This document shows positions 18,632-27,336 of a DNA stretch of 64,000 nt, one piece after another. The stretch comes from Limosilactobacillus fastidiosus (GTDB lineage: Bacteria > Bacillota > Bacilli > Lactobacillales > Lactobacillaceae). The stretch lies in the NCBI RefSeq assembly GCF_014145505.1, contig NZ_JACIUZ010000031.1:60305-124304 (forward strand). The letters run 5' to 3'. Made by a program: the position numbers and the translations under genes. Below the pieces are notes generated by a model that was not told the DNA's origin, did not search any database, and worked only from the letters and a program-made list of their open reading frames with translations. The first letter of the stretch is position 1. Each line of letters opens with the position of its first letter.

Positions 18632-19942
18632 ATGATTGAATCTTATACCGATGCGTTGAATTTTATTCATGGCCGGACAAAGTTTAAAAAGATTCCAACT
18701 TTAGACCGGATGCGACTTTTCTTAGACCGATTAGGAAATCCACAAAATGGCTTACAATACATTCACGTTACCGGAACTAATGGTAAGGGTTCAACGGTAG
18801 CGATGATGAGATCGATATTAATGGCCACAGGACTAAACGTAGGGAGCTTTGCGTCACCTTTCATAACCCGTTTTAATGAACGAATTGCTCTTAACGCAGA
18901 GCCAATTAGTGATACTGATTTAACGAGGTTAGCAAAAAAGGTCGAACCAGTTGTCCATCAATTAGACCAAGAGCTAGCCACGGGAGGGCCGACTGAATTT
19001 GAGATTGATACAGCTATTATGTTTTGTTACTTTGCTGAAAAGAAACCTGACTTAATCCTGCTTGAAGTAGGAATTGGTGGTCTATATGATTCAACGAATG
19101 TGATTACATCCTTGGTAAGCGTAATTACAACGGTCGGTTGGGACCACATGAAGTACCTTGGTGATACGTTAGCTCAGATTGCCCACCAAAAGGCTGGAAT
19201 TATAAAAAAAAATGTTCCGGTAGTGATTGGTCATCTTCCCTTATCAGCCCGTAACGTCATTATTAAAGAAGCGGCAGAGAAAAAGGCCCAGATCTATGAG
19301 CTAGGAAAGGAGTTTTCGATAAGAAAGCTTAATCGGCACACAATGAATGCAGAGATTGAATATGATGGTGGAGAATTACACCATTTTCGGGGGAAACTTA
19401 ATCTATCTGGAGATTATCAGGTAGAAAATGCAGCAATTGCAATAACGACAGTTCAAGTAGCACTGAAGAAATTAGGAATTCCGGTGAATACAGTGGACTT
19501 GAAAAAAGGATTAGCGACAACATGGTGGCCTGGACGGATGGAAACTATAATTGATGAGCCATTAGTGATGATTGATGGAGCACATAATCTTCCCGGAATT
19601 CAGGCATTAGTAAAGTCAATTCGGGATGATTTTAGTGATCGTAATGTTTACATTCTTGTTGCAATATTAGCTGATAAACAATATGAATTGATGCTCGGGG
19701 AATTAGCCAGTCTGGGGAATGTTCATTTAATGGTAACTAACTTTGCGGGTCCGGGTCCTAAGCGGCCGAGTGCTGACTTAACCAGTGTTATTGGTGAGTT
19801 TAAGACACGATACCCGATTCAGATTGCTGAAAATTGGCAAAGCGGTTTTGTTAAATTATCCCAAGAATTGGGAACCGACGATGTGATGTTTATTACGGGG
19901 TCACTCTACTTTATTTCGGAAGTCAGAAAAATTTTAAAATAA
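18632..19942 (+). CDS. folC: Folylpolyglutamate/dihydrofolate synthase
   Basis: Protein of 436 aa, Mur ligase fold. The P-loop GTNGKGSTVAM is at residues 48-58, followed by the conserved GSFASPFI segment and EVGIGGLYDSTNV. It adds glutamates to folates, and in some bacteria joins dihydropteroate with glutamate. The ATG at 18632 follows GGGGGAAA. The gene stands alone between ndh and radC; its transcript ends in a long hairpin that also carries the radC ribosome binding site. Length and motifs are normal. Confidence 0.95.
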   Translation: MIESYTDALNFIHGRTKFKKIPTLDRMRLFLDRLGNPQNGLQYIHVTGTNGKGSTVAMMRSILMATGLNVGSFASPFITRFNERIALNAEPISDTDLTRLAKKVEPVVHQLDQELATGGPTEFEIDTAIMFCYFAEKKPDLILLEVGIGGLYDSTNVITSLVSVITTVGWDHMKYLGDTLAQIAHQKAGIIKKNVPVVIGHLPLSARNVIIKEAAEKKAQIYELGKEFSIRKLNRHTMNAEIEYDGGELHHFRGKLNLSGDYQVENAAIAITTVQVALKKLGIPVNTVDLKKGLATTWWPGRMETIIDEPLVMIDGAHNLPGIQALVKSIRDDFSDRNVYILVAILADKQYELMLGELASLGNVHLMVTNFAGPGPKRPSADLTSVIGEFKTRYPIQIAENWQSGFVKLSQELGTDDVMFITGSLYFISEVRKILK

Positions 19943-19945
19943 TGC

Positions 19946-19995
19946 AAATCTCCTTTTTTCTCGTTTTCTATATATAGAACGGAAAAAGGAGATTT
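19946..19995 (+). terminator. folC terminator hairpin that includes the radC ribosome binding site
   Basis: A long hairpin: outer 13-bp stem 19946-19958 with 19983-19995 and an inner palindrome TTCTATATATAGAA (19966-19979) flanked by CG/CG. T residues follow the stem. The AAAGGAG at 19985-19991, 10 nt before the radC ATG, is in the 3' arm. On readthrough transcripts the radC start would therefore be masked. Positions and pairing are seen; the effect is inferred. Confidence 0.75.
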
Positions 19996-20001
19996 TTATT
20001 T

Positions 20002-20640
20002 ATGTTTTCAGCAGAATCAACTCAATATCTTGAGCTTGTCGCTAGACTTTTAATTGATGGGAGTGAGGAGGGGGACACGCTTTTTCATCAATTTATTAAA
20101 AGCTTTCCTACACCTCTTGCTGTGAAAAATATGACAATTGATGAAAAGAAAGAACTTCTTGAAGAAGGAGAACAGATGGAAATCCTTTTAGCAGCACTAA
20201 AATTAGGAGAATTAGTTGTTCGGAGTAAGACTTGTTTATTTGGTCATGCCTATTCTAGTCAAATATTGAGTAACGAGGTGATGAATCGATTAAGTGGCGA
20301 AAGTCAGGAGAGCTTATATTTAGTTGGGACTGATATCCATAACGACATTATCGATATTAAGCAAATGTTTATTGGTGGACTTAGCGAATGTAATGTTTAC
20401 CCTGATCAGATCTTTCGGCGGGCATTAATTCAATCTGCTAGTGGAATTGCCGTTGTTCATAATCACCCCTCAGGAAGTGTGGAACCCTCATCAGCTGATC
20501 GGGCAATGATTAAACGGTTAGAAAGGGGCTGTCAAATGTTAGGATTGACTTTCCTCGATTTCTTAATAGTGGCTCAAGACAATTATTATAGTTGGCGTGA
20601 AAATCAAGCTTTTCAAAAAAATGACGAAATGAAAAATTAA
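20002..20640 (+). CDS. radC: RadC family JAMM-domain protein
   Basis: Protein of 212 aa. The C-terminal JAMM/MPN metal site is intact (VVHNHPSGSVEPSSAD, about residues 150-165). The N-terminal part is short but still has the helical segment of the family (UPF0758). RadC proteins were once linked to DNA repair; the biochemical role is unsettled, with metal-dependent nuclease activity or a role in transformation proposed. Position between folC and mreB matches Bacillus (folC-...-radC-mreB), but comC, spoIIB and maf are absent. The ribosome binding site is in the 3' arm of the folC terminator. Confidence 0.92.
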   Translation: MFSAESTQYLELVARLLIDGSEEGDTLFHQFIKSFPTPLAVKNMTIDEKKELLEEGEQMEILLAALKLGELVVRSKTCLFGHAYSSQILSNEVMNRLSGESQESLYLVGTDIHNDIIDIKQMFIGGLSECNVYPDQIFRRALIQSASGIAVVHNHPSGSVEPSSADRAMIKRLERGCQMLGLTFLDFLIVAQDNYYSWRENQAFQKNDEMKN

Positions 20641-20720
20641 AGAAATCGTTAATTTATTAAAGAATTAGTCTTCTCTGGTAATTTATTGTGTATATTAAAG
20701 TTCGTATATGGCGTTTGCTA

Positions 20721-20729
20721 TGGTATAAT
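20721..20729 (+). promoter_or_regulatory. Extended -10 promoter of mreBCD
   Basis: TG-G-TATAAT (TG 20721-20722, -10 20724-20729), about 50 bp before the mreB start. The -35 region is weak, which an extended -10 can compensate. Confidence 0.6.
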
Positions 20730-20779
20730 ATGCTCGATATTAGATAAAAATAATTTACTAGATGAAGGGAAGAAGCAGA

Positions 20780-21784
20780 TTGCTAGGAATCGGAACCAAA
20801 AACATTGGCATCGACCTCGGAACAGCAAACACGATTGTGTATGTTGAAGGCAAGGGAATTGTATTGCGTGAACCATCAGTTGTTGCTCGTAATACCAAGA
20901 CTAATGAAGTTATTTCTGTAGGTAAGGATGCTCGTGATATGATCGGCCGAACTCCGGGTAGCATTACAGCTATTCGACCAATGAAGGACGGGGTAATTGC
21001 TGATTATGATACTACTGTTGCAATGATGAAATACTATATTGAAAAGGCTTTGGGGAATTCTAACGGAAAGCCTTACGTAATGGTATGTGTTCCAAGTGGA
21101 ATTACCGAAGTTGAGAAACGGGCCGTGATTGATGCTACTCGTGTTGCGGGTGCACGTGACGCTTACGTTATTGAAGAACCTTTTGCTGCCGCAATTGGTG
21201 CAGGACTTCCAGTGATGGATCCAACCGGTAGTATGGTTGTTGATATTGGTGGTGGAACTACCGATGTTGCAACTATTTCCTTAGGTGGAATTGTTTCTAG
21301 TCGTTCAATTCGAATGGCTGGGGATGAAATGAATGATGCAATTACACAATATGTTCGGCAGAACATGAACTTATTAATCGGTGAGAGAACAGCCGAGAAG
21401 ATTAAGTGGGATATTGGTTCTGCTTCGGTCGATGCAGCTGCTGAAATGGGTTCGACAGAGGTTCGGGGTCGTGATCTTGTTACTGGATTGCCAAAGACAA
21501 TGGAAGTTTCTGCTAAGGACGTTTCTGTTGCCTTACAAGATACTGTTAATTCGATCATTGATGCAATTAAAGGCACATTAGAAGAAACTTCTCCAGAAAT
21601 TGCAGCCGACGTTATTGATCATGGAATAGTCCTCACTGGGGGTGGTGCTTTATTGAAGCATTTGCCTGATGTGATTGCCGATGCTACTAAGGTTCCCGTA
21701 TTCATTGCAAACGATCCACTTGATTGCGTTGCAACTGGTACTGGTGAATCACTAAAGAGTATCGATGTAATGAAAAAGAAGTAG
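20780..21784 (+). CDS. mreB: Rod-shape determining protein MreB (actin-like)
   Basis: Protein of 334 aa with actin-fold phosphate loops IDLGTANT (N-terminal) and [12 protein letters not shown] (about residues 153-165), and the late [11 protein letters not shown] motif. MreB forms short membrane-associated filaments that guide lateral wall synthesis. I choose the TTG at 20780: AAGGGA lies 9 nt upstream, and the protein [14 protein letters not shown] aligns directly with Bacillus MreB (MFGIG...). The ATG at 20762 has no Shine-Dalgarno and would add six unrelated residues. First gene of mreBCD; 85 bp separate it from mreC. Confidence 0.96.
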   Translation: MLGIGTKNIGIDLGTANTIVYVEGKGIVLREPSVVARNTKTNEVISVGKDARDMIGRTPGSITAIRPMKDGVIADYDTTVAMMKYYIEKALGNSNGKPYVMVCVPSGITEVEKRAVIDATRVAGARDAYVIEEPFAAAIGAGLPVMDPTGSMVVDIGGGTTDVATISLGGIVSSRSIRMAGDEMNDAITQYVRQNMNLLIGERTAEKIKWDIGSASVDAAAEMGSTEVRGRDLVTGLPKTMEVSAKDVSVALQDTVNSIIDAIKGTLEETSPEIAADVIDHGIVLTGGGALLKHLPDVIADATKVPVFIANDPLDCVATGTGESLKSIDVMKKK

Positions 21785-21869
21785 TAAGTAATGGGATGGG
21801 GCTGGTCGCAAAACAATTTGTTTTGTTCAGTCCTTTCTTATTGTTTAATAAAAATGCTGGAGGAATAAA

Positions 21870-22718
21870 ATGCGCAAGTTTTTTTCCAATCGACGACTTG
21901 TTATTCTTGTGCTAATTCTGATTGTTTGTTTTGGCTTGATGGCCGGTTCGGTTTCGATGCGTAACCGACGGAATACCCCACCATTGATTCAACAATTCGG
22001 TAACGATGTTGTTGGATTTGTGGATAGTATAGTTGCTATTCCAGTAAATGCTGTTCAAAGTGGAGCTAGCTCTGTTGGTCAATTAATAGATACGTATTCT
22101 GAAAACCGGGAACTAAAGCAACAGGTAACCGAATTAGCGCAAACCAAGGTTCGTGATCAGACTTTAGCAAAAGAAAATAAAGAACTTAAGCAAGAGTTAA
22201 AGCTTAATAAGTCATTAACTGATTACAATACGATCACCGCTTCGGTAATGATGAGGACACCATCATCATGGCAAAAACAACTGATAATTAATAAGGGCCA
22301 ATCTAATGGAATTAAGAAAAATATGCCTGTAATGAGTGGGAGTGGCTTAATTGGACGAATTAGTGAAGTAAATAAGACCAACAGTAAGGTTGAATTGTTA
22401 AGTAATACTAGTGAGTCAGCAAACCGCTTTGCCATAACTATTGATGGTTCAAATGGTCAAACTGTGAACGGGCTTATTACCGACTATAACGCTTCAACAG
22501 GTGAATTAGTTATGGGACAAGTTAGTTCTAAGGCTAAGCTGAAGAAAGGCGCAAAGGTAATGACAAGTGGTATGGGAGGTGTAATACCTAAGGGCCTCTA
22601 TGTTGGTCGCGTAACTCGGATTGGGAAGGACGACTATGGATTAGCCCAAAAGGTATACATAAAACCAGCTGCTAATATGAATGATGTTAATATTGTAACT
22701 GTTGCGGAACCTGTTTAA
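21870..22718 (+). CDS. mreC: Rod-shape determining protein MreC
   Basis: Protein of 282 aa with one N-terminal membrane helix (about 9-27), a coiled coil (about 68-112) and an extracellular beta domain. MreC is a bitopic scaffold that links MreB/MreD and RodZ to the wall synthases outside the membrane. The start follows GGAGG. Length is normal. It is followed after 13 bp by mreD. Confidence 0.95.
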   Translation: MRKFFSNRRLVILVLILIVCFGLMAGSVSMRNRRNTPPLIQQFGNDVVGFVDSIVAIPVNAVQSGASSVGQLIDTYSENRELKQQVTELAQTKVRDQTLAKENKELKQELKLNKSLTDYNTITASVMMRTPSSWQKQLIINKGQSNGIKKNMPVMSGSGLIGRISEVNKTNSKVELLSNTSESANRFAITIDGSNGQTVNGLITDYNASTGELVMGQVSSKAKLKKGAKVMTSGMGGVIPKGLYVGRVTRIGKDDYGLAQKVYIKPAANMNDVNIVTVAEPV

Positions 22719-22731
22719 TCGAGGTGATTAG

Positions 22732-23268
22732 ATGTATAGATTGTCACGATTAAGGTATATATTTCCGTTAGGTTTATTCATATCATTATTTTTAGATGGT
22801 TCTTTGAGTAGCGTTTGGGCAAAGTTCTTCTTTAGTTATCCTTATTCAATGATGAGTGAATTGGTTTTACTTTGGCTGGTACTTTCGTACTACTTTGAAG
22901 AAGGCATTGAAATTCCATTGATTCCCTTCGCTGTTTTTGCGGGGATCGTATTTGATGTTTATTTTACCGGTATTTTAGGGTTAGATATATTTCTCTATCC
23001 ACTAATTGTTGAGCTAACAAAGATTTTATCAAGGTATTTTGATCAATCGTTTTTGACGGTTATTATGATTTTCTTTATTGATATTGTTGTTTTTGTAACA
23101 TTAACGTACTGGGCATACTCATTAGTAGGAATTACTCACATGAATGTTGGGGACTATCTTGTATATACTTTAGCACCAACGCTCGCTCTTAATTTGGTTT
23201 ACTTTGTAATTCTTTACTGGCCAATCCAAATGATTTATACATGGGCTTTAAAGCAAAGAAAATCCTAA
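22732..23268 (+). CDS. mreD: Rod-shape determining protein MreD
   Basis: Protein of 178 aa that is almost all membrane helices (about five or six). It has no catalytic motifs, as usual for MreD, and is identified by position after mreC and by the VVLS-like/FDVYFTGILG segment (about residues 70-80). It works with MreC in the elongasome. The start follows GAGGTG. I see no terminator between it and the cysteine T-box promoter. Confidence 0.9.
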   Translation: MYRLSRLRYIFPLGLFISLFLDGSLSSVWAKFFFSYPYSMMSELVLLWLVLSYYFEEGIEIPLIPFAVFAGIVFDVYFTGILGLDIFLYPLIVELTKILSRYFDQSFLTVIMIFFIDIVVFVTLTYWAYSLVGITHMNVGDYLVYTLAPTLALNLVYFVILYWPIQMIYTWALKQRKS

Positions 23269-23275
23269 AAAGGGA

Positions 23276-23304
23276 TTGACAAAGTGAATTATCGAGTGTA
23301 GGAT
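23276..23304 (+). promoter_or_regulatory. Promoter of the cysteine T-box operon
   Basis: Perfect TTGACA (23276-23281), 17 bp, TAGGAT (23299-23304), a few bases after mreD. Confidence 0.75.
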
Positions 23305-23320
23305 ACATGACAATATTAAA

Positions 23321-23580
23321 AAAGCGAAGAACAGACTAGTAAAGGATTAACTGATTCTACAGAGAGTTCGGGATGATGGGAAACGAACGAGTTAGTGATT
23401 CTTGAATCACATCTGCAAGTTGATCTGTTGAATTAAGTAGGCAGATCCGGGGTAGCCCGTTACAGCGCGGAGTTTAATTAATGAACTTACTGAGGTTACT
23501 TTTGTGAGAAAGTGACAACATGAGGTGGAACCGCGTAAAACGTCCTCATAGTCGAAAGACTGTGAGGGCGTTTTCTTTTT
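23321..23580 (+). promoter_or_regulatory. Complete T-box leader, cysteine type
   Basis: Stem I base AACAGA (23330-23335) pairs with TCTGTT (23424-23429). An AGTA box follows (23338-23341), and the specifier position holds TGC (23414-23416), a cysteine codon. The T-box AGGTGGAACCGCG (23523-23535) has UGGA, which pairs with an acceptor ending in U, as in tRNA-Cys. The terminator stem is 23541-23570 (CGTCCTCA...TGAGGGCG, GAAA loop) with a T tract. This predicts that uncharged tRNA-Cys induces the downstream importer. Confidence 0.9.
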
Positions 23581-23585
23581 CCTAT

Positions 23586-23700
23586 AGTGAATTAATTAAA
23601 CTCATGAGGTAGTTGCTGTGAAGTAATTATAAAATGAGGTGGAACCACGACTTGCTCGTCCTCTTAGGCTGACTAATTAGCTTAAGAGGATTTTTTGTTT
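23586..23700 (+). promoter_or_regulatory. Second, partial T-box module (antiterminator/terminator only)
   Basis: A second AGGTGGAACCACG (23637-23649) is followed by its own terminator (TCCTCTTAGGCT with AGCTTAAGAGGA, about 23659-23690) and six T. There is no second Stem I. The segment before it (GAATTAATTAAACTCATGAGG...) is clearly similar to 23475-23525, so the module arose by duplication of the 3' half of the first leader. Confidence 0.85.
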
Positions 23701-23728
23701 AACGTTTTTTATTCAAGGAGGTTTTAAA

Positions 23729-24376
23729 ATGTCGCTTAATTACGTATCACAAATCTTGCCTTCACTTATTCAGGGGGCCGGATTAACACTACAGATCTTT
23801 TTTTGGACACTAATTGTTTCAATCCCTTTAGGAATTATCGTAAGTCTCGGACTGACTTCAAAAATTAAACCCCTTAAGTGGATCCTTGAGATTTATGTTT
23901 GGTTAATGCGGGGAACGCCATTACTTTTACAATTAATTTTTGTTTTTTATGGACTACCAATTATTGGAATTGTATTTGAACGTTATGATGCAGCATTGGT
24001 AGCATTTATTCTTAACTATGCGGCCTATTTTGCTGAAATCTTCCGTGGTGGATTTCAATCGGTCAGCGTTGGGCAGTACGAAGCTGCTAAGGTACTGCGG
24101 TTGAATTACTGGCAAACGGTTCGAAAAATTATCATCCCTCAAGTTGTTAAAATCGTTATTCCTTCGATTGGAAACGAAGTTATTAACTTAGTAAAGGATT
24201 CTTCACTTGTTTACGTGATTGGACTTGGTGACCTTCTTCGCGCAGGAAACATTGCCACTTCTCGAGACGTAACTCTTGTACCCCTTTTACTTGTTGGGTT
24301 AATTTACCTGATTCTTGTTGGTATTTGTACGTTAATCTTACGTCAAGTTGAAAAACGTTATTCATATTTTAAGTAA
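23729..24376 (+). CDS. Amino-acid ABC transporter permease (probable cystine)
   Basis: Protein of 215 aa, HisM/GlnP type, with about five membrane helices and the conserved EAA loop GQYEAAKVLRLNYWQT (about residues 112-127). It forms the membrane channel of a polar amino-acid importer. The start has an excellent AAGGAGG. First gene of a permease-ATPase-binding protein operon. Substrate cysteine/cystine is inferred from the TGC specifier in its T-box leader; TcyB of Bacillus is the comparable protein. Confidence 0.93.
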   Translation: MSLNYVSQILPSLIQGAGLTLQIFFWTLIVSIPLGIIVSLGLTSKIKPLKWILEIYVWLMRGTPLLLQLIFVFYGLPIIGIVFERYDAALVAFILNYAAYFAEIFRGGFQSVSVGQYEAAKVLRLNYWQTVRKIIIPQVVKIVIPSIGNEVINLVKDSSLVYVIGLGDLLRAGNIATSRDVTLVPLLLVGLIYLILVGICTLILRQVEKRYSYFK

Positions 24377-24389
24377 GGAGGAATAGCCG

Positions 24390-25037
24390 ATGTTAGAAGT
24401 TAAGAATCTAAAGAAAAGTTTTGGCGATCGGGTAATACTTGATGATATTAACTTGACCGTTAAAGGTGATGAGATCCTTTGCATTGTTGGTCCTTCAGGG
24501 GCAGGAAAAACAACTTTGCTCCGTTGTATTACTGGATTAGATACTCCTGATAGTGGTGAATTTCTAATGGACGGCAAACCGTTTGATCCTTCTGGAACGG
24601 ATGCATCTGACCGGGTAATTGGGGTTGTTTTCCAAGATTTTAACCTTTTTCCTAACCTATCAGTAATGGAAAACATTACATTAGCCCCAATGATGGTTCT
24701 TAAGCAGTCGAAATCTGAGGCAATGAAGAAGGCCCAAGAATTATTGGCCAAGTTAGGATTATCAACGAAAGGAAATCTTTATCCTTGGCAATTGTCTGGG
24801 GGACAAAAACAACGAGTTGCGATTGCACGTGCTTTAGCAATGAAGCCTAAGATCCTTTGCTATGATGAACCGACCTCAGCACTTGATCCCAATCTTCGTC
24901 AAGACGTTGCAAACATCATTCTTTCACTAAAGAAGAGTGGTGTCACTCAATTAGTAGTTACTCACGACTTCGACTTTGCTGAAGAAATTGCCGACGAATT
25001 GCTAAAGGTTAACCCGATTGATCAGAGTCAAGATTAA
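24390..25037 (+). CDS. Amino-acid ABC transporter ATPase (probable cystine)
   Basis: Protein of 215 aa with Walker A GPSGAGKTTL (about 32-41), signature LSGGQKQR (about 134-141), Walker B ILCYDEPTSALD (about 153-164) and the switch histidine in VVTHD (about 190). It powers the permease encoded 13 bp upstream. It is about 25 residues shorter than typical GlnQ-type ATPases (240-250 aa) because the C-terminal tail after the switch region is trimmed; the catalytic core is complete. TcyC-like role inferred from context. Confidence 0.92.
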   Translation: MLEVKNLKKSFGDRVILDDINLTVKGDEILCIVGPSGAGKTTLLRCITGLDTPDSGEFLMDGKPFDPSGTDASDRVIGVVFQDFNLFPNLSVMENITLAPMMVLKQSKSEAMKKAQELLAKLGLSTKGNLYPWQLSGGQKQRVAIARALAMKPKILCYDEPTSALDPNLRQDVANIILSLKKSGVTQLVVTHDFDFAEEIADELLKVNPIDQSQD

Positions 25038-25055
25038 AAGTGGGAGGTGCTCGCT

Positions 25056-25898
25056 ATGCGGAAAATTAAATATTGGCTGGTGCTTCTGATTTTAGTCGTT
25101 CCTGCTTTTGTTCTTAGTGGTTGCCAAAGCGTTACTCAACGGGCAAATACTCAGGATACTTGGAACCGAATTGAAAAACGAAAGCGTGTTGTAATTGGAT
25201 TAGATGATAGTTTTGTTCCAATGGGCTTTCGACAAAAGAATGGTAGACTTGTTGGGTATGATGTTGATTTGGCCCGAGCTGTTTTTAAGCAATACGGAAT
25301 AAAGGCTGACTTCCAACCTATTGATTGGTCGATGAAGGAAACAGAATTAAAGAATGGGACAATCGATTTACTGTGGAATGGTTACTCGATTAATCCTACA
25401 CGACGAAAAAAAGTTGCGTTTAGTCGTCCGTACTTAAAGAATGAGCAAATCTTAGTTACGAAAAAGGCTTCTAATATTCTGGATTTTGCTGATATGAAGG
25501 GTAAATCTTTAGGGGTTCAAAATGGTTCGACGGGGTTAACAGCGTTGGATGAACGCCCCAAGGTTCTGAAAGATTTAATTAAGAATAAGAAACCAATTCT
25601 CTATGATACTTTTCCGGATGCCTTCATTGATTTAAATGCTAATCGAATTCAAGGAATTTTAATGGATCAAGTTTATGCCAACTACTATATTAAGCACCAA
25701 AAGGATAGCTCTTCATACCGAACCTATACAAGTAAGACCCTTCCGGTTGAATATTATGCTGTTGGAATGCGAAAAGGGGATAAGACCTTGCGACAAAAAA
25801 TTAATGCTGGTCTAGGCCGACTACAGAAAAACGGTGAGTTAAGAAAAATTAATCAGAAGTGGTTTGGTACTAATAGTAATTACTTAGGTGCGGATTAG
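25056..25898 (+). CDS. Amino-acid ABC transporter binding lipoprotein (probable cystine)
   Basis: Protein of 280 aa. A signal peptide (about 1-22) ends with the lipobox LSGC (Cys23), so it is a lipoprotein anchored outside. The rest is a type 3 solute-binding domain with the KRVVIGLDDSFVPMGF entry and the GYDVDLARAV motif (about residues 64-73). It captures the substrate for the permease/ATPase pair upstream. ATG 25056 is chosen (GGGAGGTG 6 nt upstream) over GTG 25047. Substrate by T-box: cysteine or cystine. Confidence 0.92.
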   Translation: MRKIKYWLVLLILVVPAFVLSGCQSVTQRANTQDTWNRIEKRKRVVIGLDDSFVPMGFRQKNGRLVGYDVDLARAVFKQYGIKADFQPIDWSMKETELKNGTIDLLWNGYSINPTRRKKVAFSRPYLKNEQILVTKKASNILDFADMKGKSLGVQNGSTGLTALDERPKVLKDLIKNKKPILYDTFPDAFIDLNANRIQGILMDQVYANYYIKHQKDSSSYRTYTSKTLPVEYYAVGMRKGDKTLRQKINAGLGRLQKNGELRKINQKWFGTNSNYLGAD

Positions 25899-25913
25899 AA
25901 AATATTAAATTAT

Positions 25914-25957
25914 AAAAATGACTCCTGACACTTTAAGAGTGCTAAGAGCCATTTTTT
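25914..25957 (+). terminator. Terminator of the cystine importer operon
   Basis: Imperfect hairpin (AAAAATGACTC ... GAGCCATTTTTT) with a six-T tract. Confidence 0.75.
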
Positions 25958-25986
25958 ATCTATAAGAATTTAATTTTTACCAAAGT

Positions 25987-26015
25987 TTGTAATTTAGCAC
26001 GGGATAAAGTATCAT
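25987..26015 (+). promoter_or_regulatory. ymfF-ymfH promoter
   Basis: TTGTAA (25987-25992), 17 bp, TATCAT (26010-26015), about 60 bp before the ymfF start. Confidence 0.5.
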
Positions 26016-26076
26016 TAATCAGTATGATTTGATTTCGAGATGTAATTTAATTACATTGGGGAAGGGAGATATATCA

Positions 26077-27330
26077 GTGGATTATCGTCTTGCTAAAGGT
26101 GTCGATCTACATGTTATTCCGACAGAGCAGTTTAAGATGACCCATATCTTAATTGACTTTGCGACACCACAGACAACTACGAATACCACAGCAAGGAACC
26201 TCCTTGCTAATCTGTTAGAAACAAGCACTCATCTTTACCCGACGCAAACTGCCCTTGCTCGGCAAATGGCTAAGCTATATGGTGCATTTGCTTCGCTTGG
26301 AGTTGGTCGAGTTGGACGTTTGCATACCGTTCGCTTACGGTCAAGTTTTATTAATAATCACTTGGCACAAAAAGATTTATTTGCACAGGTAACTGAATTA
26401 ATTAATCAAATCCTGTTTCATCCGTTAATTGATGATGAAGAATTTGATAGTCCAACATTTCGTCTTCAGGTAAATAACCTTACTAGTTCAATCAAGGCGC
26501 TGTATGATGACAAGCAATTTTATGCTAATCAACAATTACTAAAGTTGTATTATAATTCTGATTCAGTTATGCAGGTGCCAAGTTTTGGAAGAATTTCTGA
26601 TCTTGATTATTGTACGCCAGCAAGCTTGGTACGGACATATGAAAAGATGATTAATCAGGATAAAGTAGATATATTCGTTCTGGGAAATGTTGAGCCGGAA
26701 AAGGTATATTTAGCAATTCGCCAGTTACCATTTGTGGATCGTGATCCGTTTCTTCCAGAAACACCCTTTTATTTTCAAGAGCCTCATGAAGAGGTGTTTA
26801 ATAAAAAAGAACAGCAACGGGTTAATCAGGCTAAACTGGATTTAGGGTATAGTCTACCGATTTATTATCGTGATCCGTTATACGCGGCTGCGTTAGTTTT
26901 TAATGGCCTTTTTGGTGGAACTCCTTATTCAAAGCTCTTTACTAATGTTCGGGAAAAAGCCGGGCTAGCATACTATGCTTCTAGTCGCTTGGCTCCTTTT
27001 TCTGGATTAGTTAATGTGCAAACTGGTATTCAACCAGCTGATTATCAAACTACTCTGGAAATGATTCAAGAACAGGTAGCCGAACTCCAGGCAGGAAATT
27101 TTGCTACAGAAGTAATGCGTGAGGTTCAAGATGCATTGATTAATCAGCATTATGCGGGATTTGACTTGGCAAATAATATACTAGAGCATCACTTGGTTAA
27201 CCAGTTACTTTCATTGCCAGAACAAGTTGATTTTGCACAGCAGGTTAACCGAGTAACTAAGGATGATGTGACCAAAGTTGCGTCAATGATTAAACTACAA
27301 GCAAGCTATTTATTGAGTGGTGAGAAATAA
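26077..27330 (+). CDS. ymfF: M16-family peptidase-like protein YmfF (no zinc motif)
   Basis: Protein of 417 aa with the two-lobe M16 (pitrilysin/insulinase) fold. The HXXEH zinc motif is missing: the equivalent helix reads NLLETSTHLYPT, so it is probably inactive alone and pairs with the active YmfH. In M16B proteases one active and one inactive subunit form the chamber. In Bacillus ymfF is linked to EF-P 5-aminopentanol modification. The GTG at 26077 has GAAGGGAGA upstream; the longer ORF start at 26029 lacks one. The genes are 6 bp apart. Confidence 0.88.
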   Translation: MDYRLAKGVDLHVIPTEQFKMTHILIDFATPQTTTNTTARNLLANLLETSTHLYPTQTALARQMAKLYGAFASLGVGRVGRLHTVRLRSSFINNHLAQKDLFAQVTELINQILFHPLIDDEEFDSPTFRLQVNNLTSSIKALYDDKQFYANQQLLKLYYNSDSVMQVPSFGRISDLDYCTPASLVRTYEKMINQDKVDIFVLGNVEPEKVYLAIRQLPFVDRDPFLPETPFYFQEPHEEVFNKKEQQRVNQAKLDLGYSLPIYYRDPLYAAALVFNGLFGGTPYSKLFTNVREKAGLAYYASSRLAPFSGLVNVQTGIQPADYQTTLEMIQEQVAELQAGNFATEVMREVQDALINQHYAGFDLANNILEHHLVNQLLSLPEQVDFAQQVNRVTKDDVTKVASMIKLQASYLLSGEK

Positions 27331-27336
27331 AACTAT

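Noticed and set aside
20762..20779. ATG 20762 as mreB start
   Set aside because: No Shine-Dalgarno; the TTG at 20780 has one and gives the family N terminus.
21163..21576. 137-codon minus-strand ORF opposite mreB
   Set aside because: Lies wholly within conserved mreB, has no Shine-Dalgarno and a serine/threonine/isoleucine-rich composition typical of the mirror of a good coding frame.
23586..23700. Second T-box as an independent riboswitch
   Set aside because: No Stem I or specifier between the two modules; only the 3' half is duplicated.
24362..24751. 129-codon minus-strand ORF opposite the ABC ATPase
   Set aside because: Complete overlap with the ATPase gene, no ribosome binding site, no recognisable features.
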